Assembly: GCA_031551265.1 (NCBI GenBank)
Contig: JAVBNU010000060.1
Coordinates: forward strand, 1 to 5,218
From: JAVBNU01 sp031551265
GTDB taxonomy: Bacteria; Cyanobacteriota; Vampirovibrionia; Gastranaerophilales; Gastranaerophilaceae
DNA length: 5,218 bases
Direction: 5' to 3'
The first letter of the stretch is position 1; each line of letters opens with the position of its first letter. The position numbers and the translations under genes were made by a program. Of this stretch, positions 5,205 to 5,218 are shown one piece after another. The notes below the pieces were generated by a model. The model had not been told where the DNA came from, did not search any database, and saw nothing but the letters and a program-made list of their open reading frames with translations.

Positions 5205-5218
5205 ACTGGCAAATTATT

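Overview
The window is a 5.2 kb piece of an AT-rich bacterial chromosome. It holds ordinary housekeeping genes with strong Shine-Dalgarno sites, sigma70-type promoters and intrinsic terminators. The genes are full-length or cut only by the window edge, with no phage, insertion-sequence or CRISPR signature, so it looks like a core region with one unusual intergenic stretch. The taxon cannot be fixed from sequence alone. AT-rich coding sequence, a SNF2-type ATPase, a D-lactate-dehydrogenase-like enzyme and CATGCTGAA-type intergenic repeats would fit an uncultured low-GC anaerobe, for example a gut Gastranaerophilales (non-photosynthetic cyanobacterial relative) or a Firmicute. That is a guess.

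Layout: (1) 1-1634 (+), the C-terminal two thirds or so of a bacterial SNF2-family ATPase/helicase, cut by the left edge. (2) 1635-1806, a convergent intergenic gap with a near-perfect hairpin terminator and a GC-richer fragment resembling a dispersed repeat. (3) 1807-2187 (-), an orphan 126-aa charged protein with a very good ribosome binding site. (4) 2188-2829, a 640-bp gap without a gene. Its left part is extremely AT-rich, its centre (about 2460-2690) is a GC-elevated island that folds into several nested hairpins, and its right end carries a near-consensus promoter and a structured leader for rpsT. (5) 2830-3099 (+), rpsT (ribosomal protein S20) with its own terminator. (6) 3187-4191 (+), a D-2-hydroxyacid (probably D-lactate) dehydrogenase. 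(7) 4213-4290, a GC-rich composite palindromic repeat. (8) 4373-5149 (+), tpiA (triosephosphate isomerase) with a promoter upstream and a strong terminator at 5170-5204.

Functionally, tpiA and the dehydrogenase would both serve sugar fermentation: triose interconversion in glycolysis and NADH reoxidation by reducing a 2-oxoacid. rpsT and the SNF2 protein are unrelated information-processing genes. The genes appear to be mostly single transcription units.

The most interesting item is the candidate structured RNA at about 2471-2690. It has a G+C of roughly 40-43 percent between flanks of 20-27 percent (hand counts), a multi-helix junction, a possible mutually exclusive pairing, and G-U wobbles that favour the plus strand. 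I could not match it to a known RNA class by eye.
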